NCBI GenBank assembly: GCA_903953895.1
Contig: CAJBLH010000121.1
Coordinates: 1 to 64,000 of the forward strand
DNA from: an uncultured Desulfobacteraceae bacterium
GTDB taxonomy: Bacteria > Desulfobacterota > Desulfobacteria > Desulfobacterales > Desulfatirhabdiaceae
Direction: 5' to 3'
Length of the DNA stretch: 64,000 bases
A model generated the notes under the pieces. The model made no database searches. It had not been told where the DNA came from and saw only the letters and a list, made by a program, of their open reading frames with translations. Numbering within the stretch: position 1 is the stretch's first letter; the number at the start of each line of letters is the position of its first letter. Made by a program: the position numbers and the translations under genes. Below, piece by piece: positions 1 to 8,883 of this stretch.

Positions 1-430
1 CGCAATTTCCACAGCGTCATCTTTCCCGTGAATAATTATTTCGAGGCTCTATCACTTCAGCTTTACAGCTTACGGCCTGCCGGCTCGCTGTTCTACGCTT
101 AACTCAAAAGGTCACCCCCCTCTTGTCCAAGAACTCGCTACCCGGTGGATGGCTATTCCTTCCGGGGCGGGCTTCACACCCGCTAAAACACGCGACCTTG
201 CCCGGCCACACGGAAATTCAATCGCACGGAGCGCAATATCGTCCGGGGATGTAACTCAGGCTTCAGGATAAGGGGTCGCCCAGAATTTCCATAGCCCCGC
301 TCAGGTCGGTGTGCATGGCAATATCATTTCAAGCCCATTTTTTGAAAGTTTCGAGAACGGAATCAGAGGTTCTTGACGGATGAAAGGGTGAAACTTATCT
401 TGAACTAAACCCCAATATAAAGGAGCCGAC

Positions 431-1633
431 ATGATTACCGATTCCAATTCCCTGGCGGATATCGAATTCCGAGTGTCCTGGAAAAGCGATACGGCCATAC
501 ACATCGACAATTATACCGCACAGCGGGTGAATTTCTGGAGAGACTGCTTCCCACAGCATGTTTATCAGAAATTATTGAATAAATCTGTCGGCGAGCAGAT
601 GAATTGCAGTCTGAAGCCCGGAGAAATCGTTCCAGCCTTTCAGCCGTTCCGCGAACATACCATCGATTCATCGCAGTTTGATCGTAAAATGAATCCGTCC
701 CGCATTATCGAACCAAGAGCCGGTCGATTTTATCCCAAAGGAATTGTAACCGGTATGGCAAATATTTTTCGGGCCAACATCGAACCCTTCCGGTGTGTGG
801 CGCCTTCGGAATCAACGATTCGTATCAGCTTCAACCATCCACTGGCAACCTTTCCGATCGATCTAAAGGCAACTATTTTAAAAATTCATTCCAAACCGGT
901 CGATCGGGGAGGAACCTGTTACGACTGGCTGGAAGTGGCGTCTGCTGGTCCGGGAGTGCAAACCCGGGTAGATGGAAAGCCGACGGATTTTTTTTCAGAT
1001 CATCCTTTCGATCGAGAGGATCATCAGCCCGATCCCCTGTTTTATGCCGGCCCCCGGTTTGTGAATCATCTGGACGATCAGGCAATTTCAGTGATAACCG
1101 GACGGTACGCCGATTTGCTCCGGCCTGGCATGCACATCCTCGATTTAATGGGCAGTTGGACATCCCACCTGCCCAAAATTTCCTTTTCTGAAGTCATCGG
1201 CCTGGGGATGAACCATGAAGAGTTACAGGCCAATAAGCGCCTGAACCGGTTTGTGGTTCAGGATCTCAATCAGATTATGACGATTCCCTGCGAAAGCGGT
1301 TCTCTGGATGCCGTGGTCTGTACGGCATCTGTTGAATATCTGGTTCAGCCATTTGCAGTGTTTTCCGAGATTTCCCGGATTCTGAAACCCGGCGGCCTAG
1401 TGGTGATAACGTTTTCCAATCGCTGGTTTCCGCCCAAAGCCATTCGAATATGGAAAGAACTGCATGAATTTGAACGCATGGGGCTGGTGCTGGAATATCT
1501 GATACAGACCGGTTCTTTTGAAAATCTGCACACATTTTCGATGCGCGGTCTTCCGAGGCCGGAAACCGACAAGTATTTCGGGCAGCAACTGCATTCAGAT
1601 CCGGTGTATGCTGTGTGGGGACGCAAGCGATGA
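431..1633 (+). CDS. SAM-dependent methyltransferase (type 11-like) with N-terminal SlyD/FKBP-like region
   Basis: 400-aa ORF; C-terminal half has class I methyltransferase features (HILDLMGSW, DAVVCTASVEYL, ISRILKPGGLVVITFSNRW); N-terminal half has FKBP/SlyD-like NKSVGEQM and FNHPLA motifs. Confidence 0.75.
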   Translation: MITDSNSLADIEFRVSWKSDTAIHIDNYTAQRVNFWRDCFPQHVYQKLLNKSVGEQMNCSLKPGEIVPAFQPFREHTIDSSQFDRKMNPSRIIEPRAGRFYPKGIVTGMANIFRANIEPFRCVAPSESTIRISFNHPLATFPIDLKATILKIHSKPVDRGGTCYDWLEVASAGPGVQTRVDGKPTDFFSDHPFDREDHQPDPLFYAGPRFVNHLDDQAISVITGRYADLLRPGMHILDLMGSWTSHLPKISFSEVIGLGMNHEELQANKRLNRFVVQDLNQIMTIPCESGSLDAVVCTASVEYLVQPFAVFSEISRILKPGGLVVITFSNRWFPPKAIRIWKELHEFERMGLVLEYLIQTGSFENLHTFSMRGLPRPETDKYFGQQLHSDPVYAVWGRKR

Positions 1634-1663
1634 TGCCATCGCGTGATTCGGGGGTTCCAAGCA

Positions 1664-2458
1664 TTAGGAAACCAGGAGTTTACCAGGAGAATGGCATCTA
1701 TTTAAATATGAATAAATTCGAGGACTCAACTGAATGCCACGATCGGAAAGCGCACGGGTGCCGAATCGGGTGTTGAATTCCAGAAAATAAAAATGGCCAT
1801 CCACTTCGGCCACGTCGAATCCCGCATGATCGATTCCGGTTTCTCCGGCAAAGGATTCGACGAGGTGGACTGCACCTTCTGGAATGTTCTCAAAACTGAC
1901 GGCGCCGCCGCGGGACACGTTGTTGTGAAACTGTCCGGGTGCGGCCTGCCGCCAGTAACCTGTCACCACCTGGTTTCCCACTAGAACCAGTCTCAGATCC
2001 CGGCGGATATCCAGATATTCCTGAACATACAGCACGGAATTGTTTCCGGCGTAATCCAGAAAATCCTTGCGGGTTTCGATCAGAAACACCCCCTGCCCCA
2101 TGGAGTTTCTGATTTCCTTGGCCACAAAGGGAAAATAGAACGCATCCAGTATCTGTTCCACCGCAGTGTCTGTGTGGGCAAGTATTTGAGTAACTGGCGT
2201 ATTTTGGGGACAAACAGCCTGAAACGTTCGGGTCATCTCCACCTTGTCGTGACCGATATAAAAGCTGCTGATGCTGGGAAATATCTTTTTTTTCCACCCG
2301 TAAACCAGGGCGTTGATCTGCCAGTATTCCGGAAAGAGAATCCAGTCCGCCGCTTGTATGAGATCTTTTCGGCTGAGCCACTGCTCGGGTTTCAGCGCGA
2401 TGACATGTGGAATATGCAAAGTCCGGAGAGGGTCGAATGAAACAAACCGGCCTGTCAT
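1664..2458 (-). CDS. ATP-grasp domain protein (RimK-like), in the polyamine operon
   Basis: Start trimmed to ATG at 2458, giving an ATGA overlap with the upstream gene; motifs FPFVAKEIRNSMGQGVFLI, YVQEYLDIRRDLRLVLVG and GFDVAEVDGHFYFLEFNTRFG are ATP-grasp-like. Confidence 0.75.
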   Translation of the reverse strand: MTGRFVSFDPLRTLHIPHVIALKPEQWLSRKDLIQAADWILFPEYWQINALVYGWKKKIFPSISSFYIGHDKVEMTRTFQAVCPQNTPVTQILAHTDTAVEQILDAFYFPFVAKEIRNSMGQGVFLIETRKDFLDYAGNNSVLYVQEYLDIRRDLRLVLVGNQVVTGYWRQAAPGQFHNNVSRGGAVSFENIPEGAVHLVESFAGETGIDHAGFDVAEVDGHFYFLEFNTRFGTRALSDRGIQLSPRIYSYLNRCHSPGKLLVS

Positions 2459-3597
2459 GACAACCGGTTCCGGTAATCTGAATAGCCGAAGTTCCGTACC
2501 AGGCAAAAGTCGCCCTGACGGGTCACGATGCCGATGGATGGAAGCCGGACTCCGTTGAAGGTATTGTTTTTCACCATCGTGTAATGCGCCATGTCCTGAA
2601 ACACCAGGCGATCTCCAACTGTAAGGGGCCTGGGAAATGAAAAATCGCCGATGACATCCCCTGCCAGACAAGTCAGGCCGGCCAGCCGGTAGGTAAACGG
2701 GAATTGCCCAGGCATGCCGGCGCCTTCGATAACCGGTCGATACGGCATTTCCAGCACATCGGGCATGTGGGCCGAGGCGGAGGTATCCAGAATGGCGATA
2801 TCCATGCCGTTGTGAAAAACATCCAGAACCGATGCGATCAAGACACCGGTGTTCAGAGCAATGGCTTCCCCTGGCTCCAGATAGACTTCGAGGGGATGTC
2901 TGGTTTTGAATCCGGTGATGAGTTCACACAGCAGATCCACATCATAATCGATTCGGGTGATGTGATGCCCGCCGCCGAAATTCACCCATTCCATGCCGCT
3001 TAGAAAGACACCGAATTTGTCCTCGAAGACTGGCAGGGTTCGGGCCAGCGCATCGGCATTGAGTTCGCAGAGGGTATGAAAGTGAAGTCCGGAAATGCCT
3101 TCAAGATGGTGGGGTTGAAAATTGTTTCGGGTGACACCCAGCCGGGAACACGGGCCGCAGGGGTCGTAGATCGGCACGCGCACTTCCGAGTGTTCGGGGT
3201 TGACCCGGATGCCGCAACTGATGGGATTTCCGGTGTTCTGGATTCTGGATCGATACCGGTTCCAAAATGAAAATGAATTGAACACCAGATGATTGCAGCA
3301 GGAAAGAATTTCAGCAAAATCCGCATCCGGAAACGCCGGTGCGCAGAAGTGGACTTCCCTGCGGAATTCATTCCGGCCCAGCCTGGCTTCGTCTACGGAA
3401 CTGGCGGAAACGCCGAAAAGATACTCGCGGATCACCGGAAAAACACTGAACATGGCAAATCCCTTGAGCGCCAGCAGGATTTTGCAGCCGGTTTTCTCCT
3501 GAACCGAATTCAGAATCTTCAGATTCTTTATCAATGCAGATTCATCGATAATATAACAAGGTGTCGGAATCCGTGGATCCGATAGACGTTCCAGCAT
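2455..3597 (-). CDS. nspC: carboxynorspermidine decarboxylase
   Basis: PLP fold III decarboxylase; starts MLERLSDPRIPTPCYIIDE; motifs LALKGFAMFSVFP, SGLHFHTLCE, VNFGGGHHITR, YLEPGEA; adjacent to the matching dehydrogenase gene. Confidence 0.9.
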   Translation of the reverse strand: MLERLSDPRIPTPCYIIDESALIKNLKILNSVQEKTGCKILLALKGFAMFSVFPVIREYLFGVSASSVDEARLGRNEFRREVHFCAPAFPDADFAEILSCCNHLVFNSFSFWNRYRSRIQNTGNPISCGIRVNPEHSEVRVPIYDPCGPCSRLGVTRNNFQPHHLEGISGLHFHTLCELNADALARTLPVFEDKFGVFLSGMEWVNFGGGHHITRIDYDVDLLCELITGFKTRHPLEVYLEPGEAIALNTGVLIASVLDVFHNGMDIAILDTSASAHMPDVLEMPYRPVIEGAGMPGQFPFTYRLAGLTCLAGDVIGDFSFPRPLTVGDRLVFQDMAHYTMVKNNTFNGVRLPSIGIVTRQGDFCLVRNFGYSDYRNRLS

Positions 3598-3602
3598 GGG
3601 CC

Positions 3603-4781
3603 TTATCCCTTTATTTCCTCGATCCACGGCAAGCCGCAGCGGTTCATATCCGCCATGAACGGATCCGGGTCGAACTCCTCGACATTGAACACCCCGACAC
3701 CTTTCCATCTGCCGGTCAGCATCATCATGGCGCCGATCATGGTTGGAACTCCGGTGGTGTAGGAAATGGCCTGGGCCTGGATTTCCCGGAAGCATTCGGC
3801 ATGATCACAGACGTTATAAATGAAATATTTCTTGTTTTTTCCATTTTTGATGCCTTCGATCATGCAGCCGATACAGGTTTTTCCCGTATAACCCTGGGCC
3901 AGAGAAGACGGTTCGGGAAGCAGGGCCTTTAAAAACTGAAGCGGTATGATGTCGATGCCCTGGTATTTCACCGGATCGATGCGGGTCATGCCGACATTTT
4001 GAAGCACGCGAAGGTGGGTGAGGTATTCCTGGGAAAACGTCATCCAGAAGCGCATCTGTTTGACTCCGGGAATATTTTTGGTCAGGGATTCCATTTCTTC
4101 GTGGTACATCAGATACATTTCGCGTACACCAACCTGGGGGAAATCAAAAGGCTTATGAACGGATAATGGGTCGGTTTCGATCCATTGTCCATTTTCATAG
4201 TATTTGCCACGGGCCGTGACTTCCCGGATGTTGATTTCCGGGTTGAAATTGGTGGCAAAGGGATGGCCATGATCTCCGGCATTACAGTCCATGATATCGA
4301 TGGTGTGAATCTCGTCAAAATGATGTTTTAAGGCATGGGCGCAGAAAATATTGGTGACGCCGGGGTCGAAACCGCATCCCAGTAGCGCCATGATGCCGCG
4401 TTTCTGAAACCGCTCCTGATAATCCCATTGCCATTTATAACAGAATCTGGCTTCGTCCGGGGGTTCGTAATTGGCCGTATCCAGATAATCGACACCAGTT
4501 TCGAGGCATGCATCCATAATGGACAGATCCTGATAGGGCAGAGCAACGTTGACAACCAGATTCGGCGAAATTTTTCGAATCAGGGCCGTGACTTCTGGAA
4601 CATGGTCGGCATCCACCTGGGCGATTTCAATCGGTCCGGCAATTTGTTTCTGGATGGCCGCGCATTTGGCCAGGGTGCGGCTGGCCAGAACGATTTCCGA
4701 AAAAACTTCCGGGTGCTGTGCGCATTTGTGGGTAACAACCGCACCAACCCCACCGGCACCGATGATCAGAACTTTACTCAT
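3603..4781 (-). CDS. carboxynorspermidine synthase/dehydrogenase (saccharopine dehydrogenase family)
   Basis: 392 aa; N-terminal Rossmann motif VLIIGAGGVGAVVTHKCAQ; LLGCGFDPGVTN and MDCNAGDHGHPFATNFNPEINIREVTARG typical of the family. Confidence 0.9.
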   Translation of the reverse strand: MSKVLIIGAGGVGAVVTHKCAQHPEVFSEIVLASRTLAKCAAIQKQIAGPIEIAQVDADHVPEVTALIRKISPNLVVNVALPYQDLSIMDACLETGVDYLDTANYEPPDEARFCYKWQWDYQERFQKRGIMALLGCGFDPGVTNIFCAHALKHHFDEIHTIDIMDCNAGDHGHPFATNFNPEINIREVTARGKYYENGQWIETDPLSVHKPFDFPQVGVREMYLMYHEEMESLTKNIPGVKQMRFWMTFSQEYLTHLRVLQNVGMTRIDPVKYQGIDIIPLQFLKALLPEPSSLAQGYTGKTCIGCMIEGIKNGKNKKYFIYNVCDHAECFREIQAQAISYTTGVPTMIGAMMMLTGRWKGVGVFNVEEFDPDPFMADMNRCGLPWIEEIKG

Positions 4782-5155
4782 GGACGGATTCCTTTAAATG
4801 CTGTTATTGTTTACTTCCATCATCTCCCATTGTAGCAGATGCGCCTTGTTTTTGGCAAATCATTCTGCCAAGTTTGGGTATCCATCGAGAATGTTCACCG
4901 GAGGGGGTCGCCTTTAATGTAAGCGCTCAGACCCCTCTCCCCAGCGGGGGGAGTGTCGGAAGGGGGTGTGAACGGTTACACACTGCCATGGTGCATAGGA
5001 ATCTGCGACTCGATTCGACATTCCCCGCACATGACCTTATTCCGCGTCGAGGAGCGCTAATGATCCATCCGTGCCTTTTAGCTCTTGACACGCTATATCC
5101 TTATAGCTATGTTCACCCATTCATTTTGGCGTGACATCAAACCAAGGAGACTGTT

Positions 5156-5803
5156 ATGCTTAGCTTTGCAGAAGAAATATACCTATTGGCGCTTGACGAG
5201 ACAACGGGCAGACCCATGATCAGCCCCAGAGACATCGAAATGCAGAGCGCGCTGGTCGGTGCGATTCTTGCTGAACTGACGTTTCTTCATCGGATTGACA
5301 CGGATATCGACAAAGTTTATCTGCTGGATGCCGCACCGGTCGGAAATCCGGTGCTGGATCATGCTTTGTTCCTGATCTCCGGATCAACGGAATCTCAATT
5401 GATTTCTTTTTGGATGAACGCGTTGCGTGCAGACAGCCAATTGATTGAAAATCATGTGCTGCAGGAGCTGGTTGATAAAAAGATATTGCAGCAGGTCGAT
5501 AAAAAAATCCTCTGGGTATTTCCCACGCGCCAATATCCGATTATTGATGGCAGAGAGCTACAGAATATTGAAATGCGGCTTCGCAACCTGATACTGAGCG
5601 ATGAGATTCCGGAACCCAGAGAAACCGTTCTCGTCAGCCTTGTCGATGCCTGCGGTTTTTTTCAGGATATCCTGTCTCCACGCGAATATCATCGCTCGCA
5701 GGAAAGGATTGCACGCCTGGCCCGGATGGATGCTATCGGCCGGTCGGTTGCCAATCTGATTGGTGTCATCAACAAAGCCTGTATCATGATGATGCATATA
5801 TAA
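5156..5803 (+). CDS. GOLPH3/VPS74 (GPP34) family protein
   Basis: Starts MLSFAEEIYLLALDETTG and continues ALVGAILAELTFLHRID, the typical GPP34 N-terminus. Confidence 0.8.
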   Translation: MLSFAEEIYLLALDETTGRPMISPRDIEMQSALVGAILAELTFLHRIDTDIDKVYLLDAAPVGNPVLDHALFLISGSTESQLISFWMNALRADSQLIENHVLQELVDKKILQQVDKKILWVFPTRQYPIIDGRELQNIEMRLRNLILSDEIPEPRETVLVSLVDACGFFQDILSPREYHRSQERIARLARMDAIGRSVANLIGVINKACIMMMHI

Positions 5804-5905
5804 TGATGTCATTTTAATTTCCAAGGAATCGAGCGTTCGGATATTATGCCTACTCAACGAAAATAGTCTGGGATTACGACATTTCAATCTAAGGAGAAAG
5901 AGAAT

Positions 5906-6109
5906 ATGACACTTGATAAAATGGTGATGGCGTTTGCCGGAAGCTTTATTTTGATCAGCCTGCTGTTGTATCTGGTTCACAGTCATTACTGGTTGTGGTT
6001 TACAGCTTTTGTGGGCGCCAACTTACTTCAGGCATCTTTTACCGGGTTCTGTCCGATGGTAAAAATGCTGAAATTATTCGGTGTCAAAGAAGGCGTGGCA
6101 TTCAAATAG
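5906..6109 (+). CDS. YgaP-like/DUF2892 small transmembrane protein
   Basis: 67 aa, two hydrophobic segments, GANLLQASFTGFCPMVKMLKLFGV signature; RBS aaggag upstream. Confidence 0.8.
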   Translation: MTLDKMVMAFAGSFILISLLLYLVHSHYWLWFTAFVGANLLQASFTGFCPMVKMLKLFGVKEGVAFK

Positions 6110-6150
6110 GCTGGTGGTTGAGCCCCCAATTCTTTGATTTGCAGGCCTTT

Positions 6151-6399
6151 TCATTGAACATCATGCTGAACGTTCAATGTCCAGGTCTGATCCAGGGGGC
6201 TGAAAATAAGTTCATAGAGGCCCTCGCCATCCGTGACCGTATAATGCAGAAAATGGGTTTCGCCGATCTTGTTCCGCCAATGATAAGTGGTTTCAACAAC
6301 CCGGTACTGTCGGCGGTTCAGCTCGAACCAGACAGGCCGGATGCGCTTTCCCGGCTCGTAGATAACGGCAATTCGGATGGGAACGCCTCGCGTTACCAT
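6151..6399 (-). CDS. conserved hypothetical protein, translationally coupled to lexA
   Basis: 82-aa ORF overlapping the lexA stop by 7 nt on the same strand; no recognised domain. Confidence 0.55.
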   Translation of the reverse strand: MVTRGVPIRIAVIYEPGKRIRPVWFELNRRQYRVVETTYHWRNKIGETHFLHYTVTDGEGLYELIFSPLDQTWTLNVQHDVQ

Positions 6400-7019
6400 C
6401 GTTTGTCATAGCTCCGTACGGTTTTCAGCAATTTTCCGACAATGACGGCTTCCGCATCGCTTTCCCGAATCAGGATGGGTTTCATGGTGCGGTTTTCCGG
6501 CTGAAGACGGATGTGATCGCCTTCGTGGTAGAAGCGTTTCAGGGTTGCGGCATCATCGATCAGCACAACGACGATTTCCCCGTTTTCAGCAGTTGACTGA
6601 GGCCGGATCAGGGCCAGATCCCCGTCCAAAATATGGGCGTCTATCATGCTGTCCCCCCTGACTTTCAGAAAGAAACAGCCATCGCCCTTTACCCAGTCTG
6701 GAGAAACGGCACAATACCCTTCGATGTTTTCGACAGCCGGCTGGGGAAGCCCGGCGCTGACCGTTCCGATGATGGGGATCGCCACCACGGCATCGCATCT
6801 TCCGGCTTTTCCGGTCAGGACAATCCCCCGGGAACTGCCTTCCCTGCGGCGCAGATAGCCTTTTTTCTCGATCGCATCGATATGGTGAAGCGCGGTGACG
6901 GTGCCGCTGGTGCCGATATGCGCGGAAATTTCTCGGAGGGTCGGCGGCGCCCCGTACATGTTGATGCACCGGATGATAAAGTCCAGAACCTGCTGCTGGC
7001 GTTCGGTAAGATTCTCCAT
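6393..7019 (-). CDS. lexA: LexA repressor
   Basis: N-terminal wHTH LTERQQQVLDFI; Ala-Gly cleavage site (VSAGLP); GDSMIDAHILDGDLALI catalytic Ser region; C-terminal Lys in DDAATLKRF. Confidence 0.95.
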   Translation of the reverse strand: MENLTERQQQVLDFIIRCINMYGAPPTLREISAHIGTSGTVTALHHIDAIEKKGYLRRREGSSRGIVLTGKAGRCDAVVAIPIIGTVSAGLPQPAVENIEGYCAVSPDWVKGDGCFFLKVRGDSMIDAHILDGDLALIRPQSTAENGEIVVVLIDDAATLKRFYHEGDHIRLQPENRTMKPILIRESDAEAVIVGKLLKTVRSYDKRW

Positions 7020-7127
7020 ATACCTCCCGGTTTATGCCATTAGATAGATATATCATTTGATATCAGAGCGAAATCCGTCTGTCAACGCTTTTATACCCAT
7101 CACCTTTCAACCAAAGGAGGCTCACTC

Positions 7128-7517
7128 TTGACGATCATACCTGTTCAGACCCCGAATGCTCCGGCAGCCATCGGACCGTATTCCCAAGGCATTGTTTCGA
7201 ATCCCTTTGTTTTTGTCAGCGGCCAGCTCGGATTGATGCCCGCTACCGGAGATTTATCAGGCCCGGATATTACGGCCCAGGCCCCCCAGGCCCTTGAAAA
7301 TCTCAAACAAATTCTTCTGGCGGCCGGTTCTGACCTCAACCATGTTCTATCCGTGGATGTTTATCTGACCAACATGGGAAATTTTGCCATCTTTAACGGC
7401 ATTTACCAGCAGTTTTTTTCAGACCACCGACCGGCCCGGGCCGTTGTGGAGGTCAGCGCGCTTCCCAAGGGCGGATGTGTAGAGATCAAGTGCGTGGCCG
7501 TCGTCAAGCCGGGCTGA
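7128..7517 (+). CDS. RidA family (YjgF/YER057c/UK114) protein
   Basis: 129 aa; PNAPAAIGPYSQGI, FVSGQLG, ARAVVEVSALPKGGCVEIKCVAV; TTG start with RBS ggagg. Confidence 0.93.
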   Translation: MTIIPVQTPNAPAAIGPYSQGIVSNPFVFVSGQLGLMPATGDLSGPDITAQAPQALENLKQILLAAGSDLNHVLSVDVYLTNMGNFAIFNGIYQQFFSDHRPARAVVEVSALPKGGCVEIKCVAVVKPG

Positions 7518-7642
7518 TGTGATGTTGGCGGAGGGGGGGGTAAGTCAGCAGAATCTCGCTGACTGTACAGCGATTGTTGAACCACGAAACACACGAAATA
7601 AATTGGTCTTGGCTGTCTATTTTGGGCGCCTATGTTCATGCA

Positions 7643-7669
7643 TAGGGGCGGGTGTAAAACTCGCCCCTA
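7643..7669. repeat. GC-rich inverted repeat TAGGGGCG...CGCCCCTA between convergent genes
   Basis: Perfect 8-bp arms (7643-7650 and 7662-7669) around an 11-nt loop; lies between ridA (+) and the DUF2333 gene (-). Confidence 0.6.
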
Positions 7670-7710
7670 CCCGTGTGCAATCATGAACGCCATATGAAAT
7701 AAATGCGTGT

Positions 7711-8883
7711 TCAGGTGGATAAAACGGAGATCAGAACTTCGATATAAAAACGGGCGTGGCTGATGGGTGCGGCCATGTTGGCCCGGTGATTGGCCAGAAA
7801 TCCGCTGTAATCGCTGTCTGTTATAAATAACCATGGCTCGATTTCCGTGGCCCTTTTGCAGGAGGCAATCGCATGATGAAGAATTTCCATGCCATGCCGG
7901 GTTTCCAGCGTGGGTTGAAAGTCTTCCATGACTGCTTCCAGAATTGTTTCCAGGGCGCTGGCCACCCCTTTTGCGTAATAGAAATAATCATCGACTCGGG
8001 ACCATCTGACCGGTTCGCCGTTTGATTCCTTGGTTTTAATCAGGTTCTCATCGCAGCTTCCCAGAAGATTGTCATATGAAGTAAGCAGCGGCAGAAGGGT
8101 ATCTGCACGGGAATAAAAAACAGCAGCGCCGTTTTCGAGGTTGTTTCTGTAGGCTGCAATTTCATCCAGTGCATCCTCGTAGCGGGATTCAGGTGAAGGA
8201 AACCAGTAGCGATCCGGTTTGGTCATCAGCCAGTCCATGGCGCGTTCCAGATTCTTGTTCAGGGATTCCACGCTGCCGGTCCGTGAGAGACGTTCCGTTA
8301 GGGTAACGGTGGTCCTGCGGGTGACTTCCAGAACACCAAGCTGAAAACTGTTGACATTATCAGTAAAATTTAAAATGTCATTGGGCCGCCATCCCCAGAA
8401 ACGATCATTCAATTCATAGGAAAGGGGTTGGATGGTGGCCGTAACGAATGCGACACCCGGGATTTTCTTTTTGGATGAATTCAGGGTGTGGGAGATTGCT
8501 GCAGATGAGGGTGCAGCGGATTTTTCACCGCCGGTCGAGTGATCGGAAGGTTTTGCAGAAGTTGCACCATGAACCGATTTACCTGAATCAGCTTGCTGAG
8601 CGTCCGGTTGAGGATTCGATTCTTTTCCGATGGGCGCCGGTTCCGTGGAATCAGCTTTCAGAAGTTTTCCGGGCAGTTCGGCTTCTGAAGGTTGCAACTT
8701 CTGGGCAGAAGGAATATGAACGGCCGGTGATTGTTTCGCAGCGATAGTCGTGGTCGATTCAGACTTGCCGAGAAGCCCCAGCACGGTGCCTATCAGCCAT
8801 AAAACTGCAGCCGCCGACAGCAGGCCGATAATGATCCGCTGAGTGGCAAATTTTTTAAATTCTGTCATAATTTCTCCTTTCAT
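7711..8883 (-). CDS. DUF2333 family protein, membrane anchored
   Basis: N-terminal TM helix (IIIGLLSAAAVLWLIGTVLGLL), low-complexity linker, then a conserved domain containing RYWFPSPESRYEDALDEIAAYR and FYSRADTLLPLL. Confidence 0.65.
   Translation of the reverse strand: MKGEIMTEFKKFATQRIIIGLLSAAAVLWLIGTVLGLLGKSESTTTIAAKQSPAVHIPSAQKLQPSEAELPGKLLKADSTEPAPIGKESNPQPDAQQADSGKSVHGATSAKPSDHSTGGEKSAAPSSAAISHTLNSSKKKIPGVAFVTATIQPLSYELNDRFWGWRPNDILNFTDNVNSFQLGVLEVTRRTTVTLTERLSRTGSVESLNKNLERAMDWLMTKPDRYWFPSPESRYEDALDEIAAYRNNLENGAAVFYSRADTLLPLLTSYDNLLGSCDENLIKTKESNGEPVRWSRVDDYFYYAKGVASALETILEAVMEDFQPTLETRHGMEILHHAIASCKRATEIEPWLFITDSDYSGFLANHRANMAAPISHARFYIEVLISVLST

Noticed and set aside
301-510. 69-aa minus-strand ORF at the left edge
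   Set aside because: Overlaps the start of the well supported methyltransferase gene and shows no recognisable domain.
4880-4990. GC-rich stretch CCCCTCTCCCCAGCGGGGGGAG considered as a riboswitch upstream of the polyamine operon or GPP34 gene
   Set aside because: Only a simple hairpin could be seen; no match to a riboswitch consensus by eye.
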